64,000 bases of DNA, taken from IMG/VR virus record IMGVR_UViG_3300046170_000313, positions 1 to 64,000 of that record, one strand, 5' to 3'. Position numbers and translations under genes: made by a program. The notes under the pieces were generated by a model. It was not told the DNA's origin. It saw only the letters and a list, made by a program, of their open reading frames with translations, and did no database searches. Each line of letters starts with the position of its first letter. The first letter of the stretch is position 1. The DNA comes from a virus. Positions 21,877 to 30,398 of this stretch are shown here, in pieces.

Positions 21877-22443
21877 TTAATAATCCCCACCATCAAAATC
21901 GATACGGTTATCAAGATCTGTGTCAAGTTGATCAATAAAGACTTCTGGTAGACCTGGATTCTCGGGTTCTTGAACAGCAGCAGAAAGAATGTTGTCTGGG
22001 TTTTCCGCTCTCCACTTATCGAGTAGTTCATTATACATGAGAGTGTATCTATCTCTAGCATCATCAACATCAGTATCGACAAGATCGGATAGACGAAGAT
22101 TACTAAGTTTATCAAGGATAGCTTCCAGAATCTGGTTAGATGAGTCTAGTTGTAAGTTAGATCTTAAGTATTCTAAGAAATCCTCAGGTAATCCTGGTTG
22201 AGTAGTTTCAGTTAAAGCAGCAGCACTAAAAATCTCATCAGGGTTAACTGATTCATATTTTTGAGTATTTTCATTAAACATTAACACATATTTATCCAAT
22301 GTGCTGTCTATGTCAACATCCTGAAGATCGGAAAGTTTCCTTGCCATTATTATCCCTGATTTAGTAACTACTTTAATATTTCCTAATGGGAGTTTACTTT
22401 TTACATTAAATAGTTTTTTTCTTACTCTGACTTTGATTGTCAT
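21877..22443 (-). CDS. Structural accessory protein with an internal tandem duplication
   Basis: 188 residues from ATG 22443, which overlaps the stop of the upstream gene by 4 nt. After a basic N-terminus (KVRVRKKLFNVKSKL) there are two similar halves: ARKLSDLQDVDIDSTLDKYV (to ~residue 100) and LRLSDLVDTDVDDARDRYTL (to the end). Both carry YxLMxNE and NPDxIxSAA. The C-terminus DFDGGDY resembles the DFDGGAF ending of 22803-23429, so the two may use the same docking tail. Exact role unknown. Confidence 0.65.
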   Translation of the reverse strand: MTIKVRVRKKLFNVKSKLPLGNIKVVTKSGIIMARKLSDLQDVDIDSTLDKYVLMFNENTQKYESVNPDEIFSAAALTETTQPGLPEDFLEYLRSNLQLDSSNQILEAILDKLSNLRLSDLVDTDVDDARDRYTLMYNELLDKWRAENPDNILSAAVQEPENPGLPEVFIDQLDTDLDNRIDFDGGDY

Positions 22444-22772
22444 ATGGTAGTATCCTCGACAATTATTGTTCCAGTTACAACTCTAGTGACAAAATCTAAC
22501 TCACTATTTTTAATAAACACATCAAAATAGTTTCTTCCAGAGGTCAACTCCGTTGTCATGGATCTCCCCATGGAGATATTTACCTCTGCATCTGCTGTAG
22601 TAATACCAACGACAAAACTATGTGATTTAGTTGCTGTTGGATGTTTTTTGATCTTTGCAAATGCAGTAGTATATAGCATGTTGAGCATGTCGCCGTCATC
22701 ACCAGTTAGATAGAATGATGCTTCAAAATCTGCACCTTTTTCTATTGTTAGGTTAACAACAGCTGCACTCAT
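22440..22772 (-). CDS. Small structural protein, unknown
   Basis: 110 residues (MSAAVVNLTIEKGADFEASF). A single beta-rich domain with alternating polar and hydrophobic strands and no catalytic motif. The pattern LxIxKGADFEA is common in small baseplate/fibre-region proteins of cyanomyoviruses. It overlaps the next gene by 4 nt (ATGA), showing translational coupling within the fibre operon. Confidence 0.65.
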   Translation of the reverse strand: MSAAVVNLTIEKGADFEASFYLTGDDGDMLNMLYTTAFAKIKKHPTATKSHSFVVGITTADAEVNISMGRSMTTELTSGRNYFDVFIKNSELDFVTRVVTGTIIVEDTTI

Positions 22773-22802
22773 TTTCTTATACCTTTACCGTAATTCTATT
22801 TA

Positions 22803-23429
22803 TTAAAAAGCACCGCCATCAAAATCTGTGATTGCTCCTACTGTTCCAACATACCTCCATCCTTTAATATAAACACTTGCACCGCCAGTAACTAAAGTTG
22901 GTACATTTGTTCCCGCAAAGTTTAATATCCCAGATGAGTAATCAAAAAACCATTCATCATTATTACCGCTACCTCCAGCAGAAAGTTTCGTCCCCCCAGA
23001 TGCTGGATTTCCTGCATAAACTTCTACAATATAATCTGACCCAAACTGAGTATCAATCCAGTTAGTTACATTATCAGAAGTATTTACTCCAACTATCTCT
23101 CTGGCAATAAAGCTTCTTCTATCGCCAACAGTGTTATCCTCTGTCATTGGATAAGCATTGGATGTTCCATATGTTTCAATCAAAGTATAGGATGGATATC
23201 CTTCTCCAGGAAAAATGATCAAATCTCCTGTCGGTGGAGTTGATGGTATCCTAGCAGACTCAAACCAAAGACCGTTGTTTGGTATTATTATAGGTGATGG
23301 TATTGATTCCGCAAACGGAGCTTTTTTAGTCCCCGAAATAGTGGAATCCTCAGCAATACCAGTTTTACTTGATGAATATCCTAACTTCTTTAGAAGAAAG
23401 TCAACCTTTTGCTGTTGAGATAATGCCAT
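22803..23429 (-). CDS. Fibre-base domain protein, stand-alone version of the collagen protein N-terminus
   Basis: 208 residues from ATG 23429 (MALSQQQKVDFLLKKLGYSS). Nearly the entire protein aligns with residues 1-~208 of the collagen-like giant at 8264, including KTGIAEDSTISGTKKAPFAE, NWID, the Gly-rich NPASGGTKLSAGGSG and WFFDYSSGILNF. It is likely the anchoring domain without the collagen shaft. It lies 12 nt after the stop of 23442-25460, mirroring the order 10414/8264. Confidence 0.75.
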   Translation of the reverse strand: MALSQQQKVDFLLKKLGYSSSKTGIAEDSTISGTKKAPFAESIPSPIIIPNNGLWFESARIPSTPPTGDLIIFPGEGYPSYTLIETYGTSNAYPMTEDNTVGDRRSFIAREIVGVNTSDNVTNWIDTQFGSDYIVEVYAGNPASGGTKLSAGGSGNNDEWFFDYSSGILNFAGTNVPTLVTGGASVYIKGWRYVGTVGAITDFDGGAF

Positions 23430-23441
23430 TAGATCCTAGTA

Positions 23442-25460
23442 TTAAGTATTGCGGAATGACAATGTGTTAATCTGATCTCCAGAATCCAATCTGATTCTTA
23501 TGAGTATTCTATTAAAAACATCATTAGACGATGACTCAGTACCAAATACGCATGTAAAAGTTCCCGTCCCTCCAGTCATATTTCCTGCAAAAGCGCATCC
23601 AGGAAGGGCGCTATTAGGAATACCAGAACCTCTATATGCTTGGAACATATCTGCCCAACCATTGGTTCCAGATAGGGATGTATTCCATTGGGTATTGTTT
23701 GGCATACAAACCCAAAATCCACCATAAGATCCATCGATTGAAATCAAAAACTCTGAAACGTTTGATCTAAACATTTCAAGTTGAATGTATTGAGCTCCAG
23801 TCCTACCAGAAGAATAATCTGGTCCTACTGGAAGATATCCAGTAGAATAGTTTGTTTGATCGTGTTTTAAATCACCACCAATAACAACAGCTTCATAAGT
23901 TGCTATTGGGTTTGATGCAACCCAAGAAGTAGTAACAGGTGTTGGATTATCGCCCGATGATCCAGCATTCACTCTTCTAGCATTTCCAGATCCAGTACCA
24001 AGTGACTGAACTAAAATATTATCTTCATCTATTACATTTGTTCTAGCAGTTGTACCCATGATATTTACATTCTCAGTTATAGTTGCACGAACACTATTTG
24101 ATCCATATGGAGTGGTTGCAGTATAGGTTGAGAAATTCTGGTTGTTGGCGGTTACAGTGCGATGAGAATTTCTAGGAACTTGAGACACTGTACATGTAAC
24201 TCCAACACCAACACCAAAGTTTCTTACTGGTGGATTAACACCGCCAGTAAAATCTGGATATGATTTATTTCCCCCATTTTCAAATCCAGTAGTTTGACCA
24301 GAAGAAGTCAAGAATGTATTTGTAGAATACATATCTCCAGTTGCATTCTGACAAACAATCTCATATACAAAAGCATTATTTGTTGCTTGTGTATAATTAG
24401 GAATACCCGAAGAATAGTTTAGTGTTGGTGATGCAGGTGCTACTGGAGTAGTTGCTGCTAAAACAGGAGCAGGTACTACACTAGAATCTTCATAATATAA
24501 GTATTTTTGAGATTCATATATGATAGTTTCAACTTGATGTTTAATATAAGCCATATTAAATCCATCAGGTGATGAAGCATTTAATATTCTTGAGTCGTAT
24601 ACCTCATAAAAGTTTGATGCAATACCAGGATTTCTAGATGAAAAAAATGCGTCTTTATCATTTGCAATCTCCAATGATGTGTAAACACCATTATCACTGT
24701 TAATATCATTAGAGATACTATTATCAAGATTGATAACATCATTTGTTATCATCATCCTAGTTCCTTTAGGATCAAAGTTTATCATAGCAGAAACATCACC
24801 ATCATCGCCAGGACCATACTCAGTCAACCAGGTTGATGTAACACTGTTGCTAGTATTTCTTGGATATTGTGTTCCTGCTACTGGAGAAAATACCCCAACA
24901 GTATTATTAGTAAAAGAAAATCCTGAGCACAATCTACCAACACTAAGTCCAACTATACTAAAAGAAGCGTCAAGAATAGTTGCTGGTGGTTTTGGAACTA
25001 GTTTTCCTAGAATAAAGTTAATATCATTAATAGAGTTTTTTGTAAACTGGGTTTCATCTATTTCAATAGCGCCAGGTTTAAAGCCACCAGTAGGTTCACC
25101 AAATCTTAAAGGACCATTATATTCACCAGCAGAAACAGCATTACTTACATCAACGGTTCCTCTGAATAGTGAAGGACCATTAACATCAAAATCTGTAGTA
25201 GGTTCACTATCAGTATTTCCAACAGCAACCTTACCCCTAAAACTACTTATTCCAGTTGCAAACGTATCTTTTGATTTTAATGTAGTATCAACACTCAAAA
25301 CGCCAGAGACTAAACCGTCTCCAGCGACATGAAAATCTGATCTGGCAATATCAGTTTTAACTCCAACATTGCCAGTAACTTGTAGTGCTGTAGTGTTGTC
25401 AGTATATGATGGTATACCAACCCTAAGTGTTCTGTTAAGTTGACTTAAATACTTTGCCAT
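23442..25460 (-). CDS. Putative tail fibre / appendage structural protein (paralogue of 8285-10414)
   Basis: 672 residues from ATG 25460. Residues 1-40 carry the MAKYLS..L.VGIPSYTD attachment signature. Residues ~40-130 are short fibre repeats, and the remainder aligns with the 709-residue paralogue (LVPKPPxTI, TEYGPGD, YYEDSS, PVGPDYSSGRTGAQY, FGTESSSND). Divergence is substantial, so the duplication is old. Fibre role is inferred from the family pattern and neighbours. Confidence 0.7.
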   Translation of the reverse strand: MAKYLSQLNRTLRVGIPSYTDNTTALQVTGNVGVKTDIARSDFHVAGDGLVSGVLSVDTTLKSKDTFATGISSFRGKVAVGNTDSEPTTDFDVNGPSLFRGTVDVSNAVSAGEYNGPLRFGEPTGGFKPGAIEIDETQFTKNSINDINFILGKLVPKPPATILDASFSIVGLSVGRLCSGFSFTNNTVGVFSPVAGTQYPRNTSNSVTSTWLTEYGPGDDGDVSAMINFDPKGTRMMITNDVINLDNSISNDINSDNGVYTSLEIANDKDAFFSSRNPGIASNFYEVYDSRILNASSPDGFNMAYIKHQVETIIYESQKYLYYEDSSVVPAPVLAATTPVAPASPTLNYSSGIPNYTQATNNAFVYEIVCQNATGDMYSTNTFLTSSGQTTGFENGGNKSYPDFTGGVNPPVRNFGVGVGVTCTVSQVPRNSHRTVTANNQNFSTYTATTPYGSNSVRATITENVNIMGTTARTNVIDEDNILVQSLGTGSGNARRVNAGSSGDNPTPVTTSWVASNPIATYEAVVIGGDLKHDQTNYSTGYLPVGPDYSSGRTGAQYIQLEMFRSNVSEFLISIDGSYGGFWVCMPNNTQWNTSLSGTNGWADMFQAYRGSGIPNSALPGCAFAGNMTGGTGTFTCVFGTESSSNDVFNRILIRIRLDSGDQINTLSFRNT

Positions 25461-25516
25461 TTATTTGTTTACTAAAATGCAATGACAAAAAAGATTATTA
25501 TCCCTATATATTTTAT

Positions 25517-26041
25517 TTAGTCAAGTTGCTTATCGAACTCAAACATCCCATACTCTGATCCCCATACCATTTTTTTAGTTACAGGATCATATCCCCTATC
25601 AATAACTCTATAAGTATTTTTTCTCAATTCAGACATAGTAAATAAGAACGATTCTTTACCATTTTTATTTATCATACATTCACACCCCATGATCATACCA
25701 TAATAAACACCATTCTGTTTAGTAAAAATACAATCACAGTTCTCATTCTTTTCTAAATCATCTTCAATGATTTTATTTATATCAGTGAAATATAAAAATC
25801 TTTTACCATTCTTTACTTTATAACTACTAACTATTAGTTTATCTTCATACTGATTTATCTCCAGAACAAACTGTCTATAAGGAGGTTGTTTGCGAACAGA
25901 ATATTTCTGTTCTCCATAAATCATATTATTACTTAATAACTCATGACGTAAACTAATCTGAGAATATTGTGAAGGGTATGAAAATGCTTGTTTTCGATTA
26001 TGAAAAGATCCAAGTAACCATTCTGTAAACTCCTTAATCAT
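25517..26041 (-). CDS. cpeT: CpeT/CpcT-family phycobiliprotein lyase (T-type)
   Basis: 174 residues. T-type lyases attach bilin chromophores to a phycobiliprotein beta-subunit cysteine. The length and features fit the family: an N-terminal helix with LLGSFHNRKQAFSYP, beta-barrel strands (YRQFVLEINQYEDKLIVSSY), a Cys-rich MIMGCECMI segment and a final SEYGMFEFDK. ATG 26041 overlaps the ho1 stop by 4 nt (ATGA), so it is coupled to heme oxygenase. In infected cells it is expected to act on host phycoerythrin metabolism, by analogy with other cyanophage copies; its true substrate is unknown. Confidence 0.85.
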   Translation of the reverse strand: MIKEFTEWLLGSFHNRKQAFSYPSQYSQISLRHELLSNNMIYGEQKYSVRKQPPYRQFVLEINQYEDKLIVSSYKVKNGKRFLYFTDINKIIEDDLEKNENCDCIFTKQNGVYYGMIMGCECMINKNGKESFLFTMSELRKNTYRVIDRGYDPVTKKMVWGSEYGMFEFDKQLD

Positions 26042-26733
26042 TCAGTACTACCTCTTCTTGAATGACGTGTTAATGTAGAAAATAATACCTTACCAATAGC
26101 AGATATTAGATTACCTTCAATTTCATTAAAGACATTCATATTTAGTTTGAATGCTAGATTAGCTTCTTTGATAATCTCATCGATTTCATTTTGATCGAAA
26201 GGAAGAGTATCTAATACATCTCTATAATCTCCCTTAAAAACTTTTTCATCTTTAATATCTTTAAAAATATAAAAGTTCATCCCAACATCAGGAACTTTTA
26301 AAGCAGATTGAGCAATATTTTTCAATACTTGTCCACCAGAAAGATCGCCAATATACCTAGTATAATGATGTGCAATCAATAAGTCTTGATTTTCATTAGA
26401 TACCTCTTTAATCCTGGCAACATATTCTTTGCAAGATTTTGTTTGAGTAATCCTTTCTTTCCAATCATATCCTAGATAATATTCTAAATCTTTTTCTAAA
26501 GATTTTTTTCTGAAGAGTTGTGGAAAATAAATGTTTGACACAATCATATCATCTTTGTGTCTTTCAAACTCTTTTTCCATCGCGGAATAGATATGGTACA
26601 AGTCTGATAGTAATCTTACATAAGATTTCTTTTCAACCACACCTTTGAGAAAACAGGTAATGAAACCTGTATTCTCTGCCATAGTGTGAGATTTTTTAGT
26701 ACCTTCTCTTATTTGTTGTGATAGGTTAGACAT
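26038..26733 (-). CDS. ho1: Heme oxygenase (biliverdin-forming)
   Basis: 231 residues, close to cyanobacterial HO1 (~240). It opens heme to biliverdin IX-alpha, CO and iron using ferredoxin electrons. The proximal heme ligand is His16 in KKSHTMAEN, and the distal-helix signature GDLSGGQ is at residues 129-135. HHYTRYIGD precedes it as in the family. It is followed, with 4-nt overlap, by cpeT, giving a bilin supply-and-use pair; no bilin reductase (pebS/pcyA) is seen in this window. The upstream glycosyltransferase stop is 5 nt before the start. Confidence 0.93.
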   Translation of the reverse strand: MSNLSQQIREGTKKSHTMAENTGFITCFLKGVVEKKSYVRLLSDLYHIYSAMEKEFERHKDDMIVSNIYFPQLFRKKSLEKDLEYYLGYDWKERITQTKSCKEYVARIKEVSNENQDLLIAHHYTRYIGDLSGGQVLKNIAQSALKVPDVGMNFYIFKDIKDEKVFKGDYRDVLDTLPFDQNEIDEIIKEANLAFKLNMNVFNEIEGNLISAIGKVLFSTLTRHSRRGSTE

Positions 26734-26738
26734 AAGTT

Positions 26739-28508
26739 CTACTTGGTATTAGAATCCGACACTTTTCCAAGATATGGATCATAATCAGTAATCATGTTTA
26801 CATCAATATCTGATCCGTTCGCTTTCCAGAAGTTTAAAACTCCTCGATAAGAAGCTTTATGGAATTTATCAACATGATCTGGGTGGATTGTCGATCCTAG
26901 GTCTGTTTTATAAAGTAAAAGTGGAGTGGCGTAAGTCGCACCAGAGTTGTAGATTAGATCATCTGCAACAGGTCTTGGTTTAACACCATTGTCAAGTTTA
27001 TATTTAGCGCCTCTCACATGATTTTTGATGATTTTTTCTGCATGATGCCTTGTAATGACATAACATGCGGTTGAAAAATCATTAACAAACCTGTTATGTA
27101 CGGGAACTACGATATTGCCAGTACAAATAATAGCTAGTTGTAAAACATCCCAAGAGTAAGGTGCTTTAGCAATAAAGTCTTGCCAAGTAAAGTTCCAATA
27201 GAGAACAGTCTCTAAACTACAATCATCTTCCATGATGACTGCATAAGGAGAATCTGATGTTTCATACCAATGTTTGATTGCTTTAATATGAGAAGTAACA
27301 CATCCAATCTCACCTGATGACATCATCGGAGGATAAGTTCCTTTGATAATATCACTTAGATCATCTTCTCTACCATCGTATGCAGAGATACGCTCATAGT
27401 TTTCAATTTCCCAATACTTAAACTGATCTTCCATCCACTTACGACGCTCAGGTTGACCATCTAGATTTAGATAATAGATAGGACCAAAGTTTTTAAGTTT
27501 GTAAGCTGCTTTGTTTTTTTCCGAGAAATCAAAATCTAACTCTATTTTTTCCTCTTCTTTAGGAACGTAAGATTCAATAAGTTTTTCCATGGAGGGAATG
27601 TGATATTTCTCTAGAGTATTCTTCCACTCAAACTGTTTTGCATACTCTAGGATTTCTTGACGATTAGCGACTGAATACTCTCTGTTCTTGATGATTTCGG
27701 ATTCAACATATTCAATGTCGTTGATTTTATCTTCAGGGATTACAGTAATAAATCCTCTATCAATATCAAGATTTGCTTTACCCCATTCGCTAACAACAAC
27801 ACCTAGTCCTGCAGCGAATGCTTCCATACACACTAATGGATGAGCTTCTCCATCAGAAAGAAGAACTAGATTTCCATATTCAGTCAACTCATCATATAGA
27901 GTTTCTTTAGTCCATTCCCCAAGATAGTTTTTGTTAATATCAAACTTTTTATCATCAACAATACCAGCATAATAAAGAGAACTAATAGACTGGAATAGAT
28001 GCTGTCGTTTCCGATAGTCTACCTTTGCGACATAAATGCTTTTATCACTTTGTTTTGGTTCCTCAGTTACCCTAAAGTTTTTCGAGTTTACGCCATTAGG
28101 AGTAACGAATACTTGATCTTCTGGAATATTATTATTGACGTATACTTCTTTAATGCCTTCAGAAAGAGCAAATACATTTGGTTTGTAAACCTTGAATGCA
28201 TCTAGTACAGCTCGATAACCGCCAATCTTTTCTGGTTGCTCAAGATATGCATAGTGTGTTGTAATCGCTGTCGGATATTTAAGATGGGGATATAGTCCGA
28301 CCATATTGTCAAACTCGATATGAACAAAATCTGGATTAAACTCATCAATCTGCTTAATCGCATCAGATCCATTTGTAGTATTGACAATCTGAACTTCATG
28401 TCCAAGTTCTTCATAGCAACACTTCATGTCCCAAATAAGAATTTCTACAGCACCCCACCCTTTAGGTGGAATAGGCATCACGCCAGGACCTACGATTGAT
28501 ACTTTCAT
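26739..28508 (-). CDS. Two-domain glycosyltransferase: GT4-like N-terminus fused to GT25-like C-terminus
   Basis: 589 residues. Residues 1-~335 form a GT-B (GT4-type) domain opening with MKVSIVGPGVMPIPPKGWGA and containing YVAKVDYRKRQ and VCMEAFAAGLGVVVSEWGKA (donor-binding region). A linker at ~335-365 leads to a GT25-type domain with YYLNLDGQPERRKWM, SSGEIGCVTSHIKAIKHW and the DxD-like VIMEDDCSLE. The N-terminal half is paralogous to 28621-29592. Its start overlaps the stop of a stranded gmd tail (ATGA). It probably adds two sugars to the operon's glycan; donors unknown. Confidence 0.8.
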   Translation of the reverse strand: MKVSIVGPGVMPIPPKGWGAVEILIWDMKCCYEELGHEVQIVNTTNGSDAIKQIDEFNPDFVHIEFDNMVGLYPHLKYPTAITTHYAYLEQPEKIGGYRAVLDAFKVYKPNVFALSEGIKEVYVNNNIPEDQVFVTPNGVNSKNFRVTEEPKQSDKSIYVAKVDYRKRQHLFQSISSLYYAGIVDDKKFDINKNYLGEWTKETLYDELTEYGNLVLLSDGEAHPLVCMEAFAAGLGVVVSEWGKANLDIDRGFITVIPEDKINDIEYVESEIIKNREYSVANRQEILEYAKQFEWKNTLEKYHIPSMEKLIESYVPKEEEKIELDFDFSEKNKAAYKLKNFGPIYYLNLDGQPERRKWMEDQFKYWEIENYERISAYDGREDDLSDIIKGTYPPMMSSGEIGCVTSHIKAIKHWYETSDSPYAVIMEDDCSLETVLYWNFTWQDFIAKAPYSWDVLQLAIICTGNIVVPVHNRFVNDFSTACYVITRHHAEKIIKNHVRGAKYKLDNGVKPRPVADDLIYNSGATYATPLLLYKTDLGSTIHPDHVDKFHKASYRGVLNFWKANGSDIDVNMITDYDPYLGKVSDSNTK

Positions 28509-28625
28509 TCTACTTCTCCCATGTCATAGTCACACATTTTCTTTACAAGATCTTCAAAAGAATATTTTGGATCCCAGTTTAGAGTTCTTTTGGCAAAACT
28601 GGGATCTCCAACAAGAGTATTTATC
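28505..28625 (-). pseudogene. C-terminal remnant of a second GDP-mannose 4,6-dehydratase gene
   Basis: The 'gap' between two glycosyltransferase genes translates in one frame as NTLVGDPSFAKRTLNWDPKY, then SFEDLVKKMCDYDMGEVE and a TGA. It aligns with the end of the intact gmd here ([20 protein letters not shown]). Homology begins right after an in-frame TGA near 28626, and there is no start codon or SDR core. The remnant's TGA overlaps the ATG of the next gene, the usual operon coupling, so an entire gmd probably once stood here. Confidence 0.85.
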
Positions 28626-29592
28626 TCTCAAAACTTAAGATATCTTTTTCGTAAACATCAACAATATTTTGCCATGAGAAGTTATTGATACCATACTGTC
28701 TAATGTCTTCTCTCATTTGAATAGATTCTTTACGATTCTTTTCAATAGTACTAGAGATATAATCCATATCATCTAGTTTATCTTCAGGGATAACATCAAT
28801 GAAAGGAAGATCATAATCCAAATCATATGCACAATAATGAGAACATACGATACCAAGTCCAGCAATCAAAGCTTCTTTGATTACTAGAGGAGTTCCATTT
28901 TCACCGTCAGAAAGCAAAACCATATTTCCATATTTGGTCAACTCATCATATATAGTTTCTCTAGTCCATTCTCCAAGATAGTTTGGATTATTCTTTTTGA
29001 AAGAAGTTTCTGAAGTGTATCGACCAACAAAGTCAATGCCTGGAAGATCCTGATAAATCCATTGACGTTTTCTCCTAGAAATCCTTGCTAGGTAAATAGA
29101 TCTATCTGCATATTCAGGTGCTTCTGCATACTCTAAAGTTTTATGTTGAGCACCAAGTCCTAGTCTGAGAAGTTTACTTTCATTTGCTCCATTATCTTTA
29201 AAGGTATTTAGATCCTTATCGGACAAAGCAAAGTTATAATGATCTTGCTGATTACATACCCATTTGAAGAAACCAGAATATCCGTCTTGTGCATGTTTAT
29301 CAAACTGATCAACATAAGGATAGGAACTACTAATAGCAGTTACTGTGTTTGGACAGCGAGATTTAATCTCATCCATGATTGGATAGAAAACATCGTAAAA
29401 TAGATGTATAAAATCAAACTCACCTTCTTCAATATCATCAATAACACTATTCAAATCTTGAGTATTAAAAATGACACCTTCATGATCTTTCTCACCAAGT
29501 TCAGAAGCAATCTCCCAGATTAAACTTTCTACGGCACCCCAACCTTTAGGGGGAATCTCAACAATACCTGGACCAATTAATGCGATTTTCAT
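28621..29592 (-). CDS. GT4-like glycosyltransferase
   Basis: 323 residues. GT-B protein opening with MKIALIGPGIVEIPPKGWGA, nearly the same as the fused enzyme at 26739-28508; it also shares IYLARISRRKRQW, LGEWTRETIYDELTKYGNMV and VIKEALIAGLGIVCSH. It lacks the GT25 domain. The stop codon region abuts the gmd remnant, suggesting this copy arose by duplication that displaced most of a gmd gene. It overlaps the preceding gene by 4 nt. Donor sugar unknown. Confidence 0.75.
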   Translation of the reverse strand: MKIALIGPGIVEIPPKGWGAVESLIWEIASELGEKDHEGVIFNTQDLNSVIDDIEEGEFDFIHLFYDVFYPIMDEIKSRCPNTVTAISSSYPYVDQFDKHAQDGYSGFFKWVCNQQDHYNFALSDKDLNTFKDNGANESKLLRLGLGAQHKTLEYAEAPEYADRSIYLARISRRKRQWIYQDLPGIDFVGRYTSETSFKKNNPNYLGEWTRETIYDELTKYGNMVLLSDGENGTPLVIKEALIAGLGIVCSHYCAYDLDYDLPFIDVIPEDKLDDMDYISSTIEKNRKESIQMREDIRQYGINNFSWQNIVDVYEKDILSFER

Positions 29593-30398
29593 TTAGATAA
29601 CTCCTGAATAAACTCGTATGCTCTATGCTTTCCAGCATGATTTTCAAAGGCAATAAACATATCTGGATTATTTTTATAAACATATGCCATAGCACTTTGC
29701 TCATTGTTGATTAGATTGTTAGCGATCATTTTGTTTTGAAGGACATCATCTATAAGATCACAGAACTTACTCATGACTTCTCCTCCTCCACACCAAAGAC
29801 CTGCCATTACCCACGATCTAGCATCCCACAAATCTTCTAAGGTATATGATTTAGCGTTAACCAAATCTCCATAGTAAGACATTGAGGTTTGTATTATAAC
29901 ATGGTCTTTGCAATCTAGCAATGTTTCCATGGCAGTCTGTGATGGATACTCCAAATCCATGCCAAAGAAAAATCTGGATAGACCAGCATCCATCCACATA
30001 AAAAGTTCAGTATTAAAGGGATTGTCGGAAATAATCCGATTTACCCATCGAAACTTAGAATAGATAACTGAGTTATAAAGAGCTAGTTTACATTCTATTC
30101 TGTTGGGAGCTTGAACTTTTTCCTTAAAGTTATCAGAGTTTAAAATACCATCAATCTTCTCAGTTAAATGATAGTAAGGAATATCTTCCAATGCTTGGGT
30201 GATTATCTTTGTAGGCAACCCTTCCCTACATTTTTCTACAAATGAAACAAGAGACTCTTCTACAAAGATTACCATCGGTCTGGTAACTTTTAGAGTTTCT
30301 TCAAACCAAGAAAGATATTCTTGAAACTTTCTACCATCACCATCTTGTTCTCTATTGATATCATAAAGGGCAGTTACTATTGTTATAGAATCAGACAT
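29589..30398 (-). CDS. HtrL/YibB-like (WlaTC-type) putative glycosyltransferase
   Basis: 269 residues. The features fit the HtrL_YibB/WlaTC family of surface-glycan genes: an N-terminal SITIVTALYDINRE strand-loop, then MVIFVEESL, the candidate metal/donor motif FMWMDAGLSRFF, and NEQSAMAYVY near the C-terminus. It overlaps the GT6 gene by 8 nt upstream and the GT4 gene by 4 nt downstream. The family is associated with LPS biosynthesis, but the exact reaction is not established. Confidence 0.65.
   Translation of the reverse strand: MSDSITIVTALYDINREQDGDGRKFQEYLSWFEETLKVTRPMVIFVEESLVSFVEKCREGLPTKIITQALEDIPYYHLTEKIDGILNSDNFKEKVQAPNRIECKLALYNSVIYSKFRWVNRIISDNPFNTELFMWMDAGLSRFFFGMDLEYPSQTAMETLLDCKDHVIIQTSMSYYGDLVNAKSYTLEDLWDARSWVMAGLWCGGGEVMSKFCDLIDDVLQNKMIANNLINNEQSAMAYVYKNNPDMFIAFENHAGKHRAYEFIQELSK

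Noticed and set aside
25774-25781. TATAAATA octamers inside cpeT, also inside fcl (36551-36558) and primase (48126-48133)
   Set aside because: They fall in the middle of coding sequence with no gene start at the right distance; expected by chance in AT-rich DNA.
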